Positions 48,801 through 50,546 of a DNA stretch of 50,546 nt are shown one piece after another (position 1 is the first letter of the stretch; the number at the start of each line of letters is the position of its first letter). Made by a program: the position numbers and the translations under genes. Origin of the DNA: a virus. Location of the stretch: positions 1-50,546 of the IMG/VR virus record IMGVR_UViG_3300021180_000017; one strand, written 5' to 3'. The notes under the pieces were generated by a model. It saw only the letters and a program-made list of their open reading frames with translations, made no database searches and was not told the origin of the DNA.

Positions 48801-50546
48801 TGCTGAAGTACGCCTCGGTCTCTGCGTAAGACGGAAGACGGTTAAACATCGTTTGATATAAATCTTGGAGTTCTTCTACGTTTTGTTTGAAATAGCCCTG
48901 TAGTCCAGTCCTTGGATCTACGTCATGGCGGGCGAAGTCTACCGCTCGTTCCCATTCTTTATAGACTTGTCTGGAAGATAACTTACCGAACCACGCACGA
49001 GGACGGTTGATATACCAAGGTATTTCCTTGCCGGTCTTTTCGTCGAATGTGATAATCCCACGAGAGAGATTTTCTATACTTCTACCTAATTCGTCTGCGA
49101 GTTTCTCCAGTACGGCATTGCCGTAGACGGCGGCCTTCCTCTGTTCGAGTTCTCTCTTAGCAAGAGTATCCTCGGGAGAACGTACCCATCCTAGGAGAGC
49201 GTTCTTCCAAGAGTTCATACCTGTAGTCTGACTGGTAGAGACGGAATCCGTCACAGTCGATCCTGATGTGTCTTTAATCATCAGATCACGAACGACAGGC
49301 ATCGTCTCATCCAACGGACGAGTTACCTCGATGTAGTAACCGACACCTTGCTGTCTAATCTGAGGACCAACGGTATTACCCAAGGCTTCTCTCTGGAGGT
49401 ATAGCTTGTTGAGTTCGTCGACCTTCTTGTTAACACCGACGTCTTGGATACCACGGATTTCTTCCTTTAATTTCTTAGTCTCTTCAGGAGTCAATCCACC
49501 TTTAGCAAGAGTCCGCTTGTGTTTCTCTATAGTTTGTTGGTATTCATTCCTGAGAGCTTCGGTATCTCTGATTTTCTTCTCGATAGCTTCTGACCTAGAA
49601 GAGGCAAGAATGCCTTTCTCGGATACTATCCTGGCGTTGGTATACCCGTAATACTTAGCGAAATTTCTTGCAGTCTCTGGGTTAGAAAAGAGTTCACCGC
49701 TGTGATTTACAATCTTAAGGACGTAATCATACGTGTTAGTAAAACGATTCAATACTGGGGTAGAGATATCCGCCAAAGTGTTGGTAGCACCCTTGTAGAA
49801 TTCTCGGATTGCATCTTTCAACTTCCCTATACGTTCTTCTCCTTCAAGAAGGAGTGGGAGTCTCTGGATACGGTTGGCTTCCAGGATTGTACTAGGGATA
49901 TTCTCCGTGGCAGTAATGAGATGGTCTTGTAGTCTCGTGACTAACTCACGAGCCATACTTCCTATCCGTTGACCGACAGAGACGATGTCTTTCGAGAAAT
50001 TCTCCGTCATAGTCTCGGCTGTCAACTTAGATGCATCGACAGTCCCTTGAATGGCATTCGTGACATTCTGGGCAACATGAGACACGGCGGCTTGACCGAT
50101 ATTACCGGAAGCCTCCGCTACTGTGGCTTTACTTGGATTACCGAAGACGTCTACGCCGGTTTCACCAGTCCATACAGAAGGAACTGGGTTAGGCCCTTCG
50201 GCTGTCCATGGGACGTTAGTCGGAATGTCTTTGTTCTTCGCACCATTCTTCAGGAGTGTCTTTACGGCTCCTTGGATTTCGTTGTACTGTGCGAGTTTCT
50301 TCAGGACGTTAACACCTAGTTTACTTCCTTCGTAAACATCCAGAGGGGCTAAGACAGTAAAGAGATTACTAAGATGTTCGTCTGAAATACTCTGACCGAG
50401 AAGACGATGACCGACATCGACTGCCAGAGACGGATTGTCCTTCGCCATTTCATCTAGGAAAGACAACTTCTTCGTGAATTCATCTTGAGGAAGAGCGAAT
50501 AACTTATCGGCAAATGCCTTGATGTTACTTCCGTAACCTACCGCTC
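45817..50546 (-). CDS. Internal virion protein, gp16-like (C-terminal part; continues at 132)
   Basis: About 1,530 residues of the 1,799-residue protein; the frame runs off the end of the window and continues at base 132 of the left copy, so the TTG at 50466 is not its start. Long helical stretches (residues 400-700 of the whole), a mid-region with PYFDGVNRKDFPGGDGSIVV, and a C-terminal region with LGLFNIPQILVQAQTHATIW, HGGVLSVTTQFLSYQLRLAE and RLFGMYSGLYGVPCAFGLTG that is typical of gp16-like translocation proteins. It is ejected into the host to pull in DNA. No muramidase motif is seen in the visible sequence. Confidence 0.88.
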   Translation of the reverse strand, partial: AVGYGSNIKAFADKLFALPQDEFTKKLSFLDEMAKDNPSLAVDVGHRLLGQSISDEHLSNLFTVLAPLDVYEGSKLGVNVLKKLAQYNEIQGAVKTLLKNGAKNKDIPTNVPWTAEGPNPVPSVWTGETGVDVFGNPSKATVAEASGNIGQAAVSHVAQNVTNAIQGTVDASKLTAETMTENFSKDIVSVGQRIGSMARELVTRLQDHLITATENIPSTILEANRIQRLPLLLEGEERIGKLKDAIREFYKGATNTLADISTPVLNRFTNTYDYVLKIVNHSGELFSNPETARNFAKYYGYTNARIVSEKGILASSRSEAIEKKIRDTEALRNEYQQTIEKHKRTLAKGGLTPEETKKLKEEIRGIQDVGVNKKVDELNKLYLQREALGNTVGPQIRQQGVGYYIEVTRPLDETMPVVRDLMIKDTSGSTVTDSVSTSQTTGMNSWKNALLGWVRSPEDTLAKRELEQRKAAVYGNAVLEKLADELGRSIENLSRGIITFDEKTGKEIPWYINRPRAWFGKLSSRQVYKEWERAVDFARHDVDPRTGLQGYFKQNVEELQDLYQTMFNRLPSYAETEAYFSKVELDEFHRVLTNIAEYRNKARLGTEQHAVTYTNLGTRVVSPYFDGVNRKDFPGGDGSIVVMDSSSGKASRVYSLAGTNIPPLLRKRWIDGVASGKYKVVEVYDPELRPLKGFANIGDERIQYILSDAIDSKPISYQQVNRRGGGHFEYDYEHYLKQARVKRDIIGNKVIDHYEGDTTVMPVDNRAMGRDIGLKLDTVRKLIKEDRLAEARDYTRTNLMMSFDEVHSWFKPGRGPDGNILPPRLSVDEPFYVVPRGKSIYDLDTSLEQRYQGTWRDGTRHGSLARQYQVAYTKERDSFGLKTLKDTGTKGNPLYAYEPAQLVAAMPTMQRALNRAMKSFFMDDYKIYAVEHWLREAEPYFKNAGEAFSDIRSSPFYHFNNPEFKSGTPTDIQHNLMSNRYKIQQFIGVPNKFDNFMHGIAQQLVDATYVRFGPTEAKRLSEIRSTKDLVIVPTRLLMNVKEPITWMRSVVFNEKLGLFNIPQILVQAQTHATIWALEPQHGTVGMFGMLLHQWSRYAGHEEILRALDEYATKLNIGSNFKPGEWLEARKELAKTGFEHVGGEYAIKDDFFNHKFIKNDFDNFLSAGQVFFKEGEKSTRLTAWYTAFRKFREENPTGLLTQADRNKILQEADLLTTNMSRASSSVLHGGVLSVTTQFLSYQLRLAELFLSKRIGETPWDRAMARLRLFGMYSGLYGVPCAFGLTGLPISTDIREAAIDHGYVMGDNFVSSLLMEGIPSIITALVTGEGSLQKGKFYNIGDRYGAQGFTSLREALRSDGAWWRILGGASVSSFANTIVSADGATKALWSFLKRDSSDARFALKSDDIVDMAKEISSVNAFWKLWVAMNTGKLLAKNEGYITDVAKPESIFMTLTGLSPQEQDDIYAKGNIVKARKESQKYALQKFIEEIHRGIQAAEDNDRESAHQYWNRAFYYLDVTGYPDELKAQAISIASKNWESRIERADFDFYLKDVPTDRKEQYLETFKNQARLNDYRKQ
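50415..50546. repeat. Terminal redundancy of the circular assembly (right copy)
   Basis: Same as 1-132, with C at 50541 where the left copy has A at 127. On the coding (minus) strand this turns TTA (Leu) into GTA (Val) in the gp16-like protein. Either a sequencing or assembly edge error or a true variant in the population. Confidence 0.9.

Noticed and set aside
1-50546. CRISPR array, IS element or integrase
   Set aside because: No regularly spaced repeats of 24-40 bp, no transposase-like ORF and no site-specific recombinase were seen.

Overview
The window is a complete, circularly assembled genome of a tailed phage with a T7/podovirus-type virion. Its first 132 bases recur at 50415-50546 with one mismatch, so the unique length is about 50,414 bp. 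A 1,799-codon internal virion protein gene runs across the artificial join. Podovirus-type calls rest on the portal, terminase, capsid, scaffold, two tail tubular proteins, three internal virion proteins, a family A DNA polymerase and a T7 gp4-like primase-helicase. There is no single-subunit RNA polymerase, integrase or lysogeny module, and no tRNA was seen. Strong sigma70-type promoters point to transcription by the host RNA polymerase. Host identity cannot be read directly; Shine-Dalgarno sites, GH108 endolysin and a CRP-like palindrome fit a proteobacterium (inference).

Layout. Two divergent transcription units start from a promoter pair at 20641-20711. The leftward (minus) late unit runs from about 20640 to position 1, across the join, down to 42699. 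In order it holds small genes, a run of decoration or receptor-related proteins (15.7-19.2 kb), TerL, portal, scaffold, major capsid protein, decoration proteins, two paralogous tail fibres, a lysis cassette, tail tubular proteins A and B, and the gp14-, gp16- and gp15-like internal virion proteins. Nearly every junction is a TAATG/ATGA/TGATG overlap. The rightward (plus) early/middle unit runs from 20715 to 42612. It begins with ATGA-coupled micro-genes, then small regulators and unknowns (including an NYN-domain nuclease), primase-helicase, DNA polymerase, putative ssDNA-binding protein, a PD-(D/E)XK exonuclease with a cysteine cluster, endonuclease VII and an HNH protein. Both units converge on a bidirectional terminator at 42636-42673.

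Two parts of the rightward unit are not ordinary coding DNA. First, about 1.2 kb at 37980-39212 has no credible gene and is dense in stable hairpins, including a GNRA tetraloop. It looks like a giant ornate structured RNA of the general kind exemplified by GOLLD and ROOL, and is the best candidate here for an undescribed system. Second, 21413-22005 is a roughly 590-bp structured non-coding stretch with a 107-bp interrupted dyad rich in CTTAG/CTAAG. The same motif family recurs densely in an AT-rich island inside the polymerase gene (34630-34860). The portal gene also lacks a canonical start codon: the best start is ATA behind a GGAG site.
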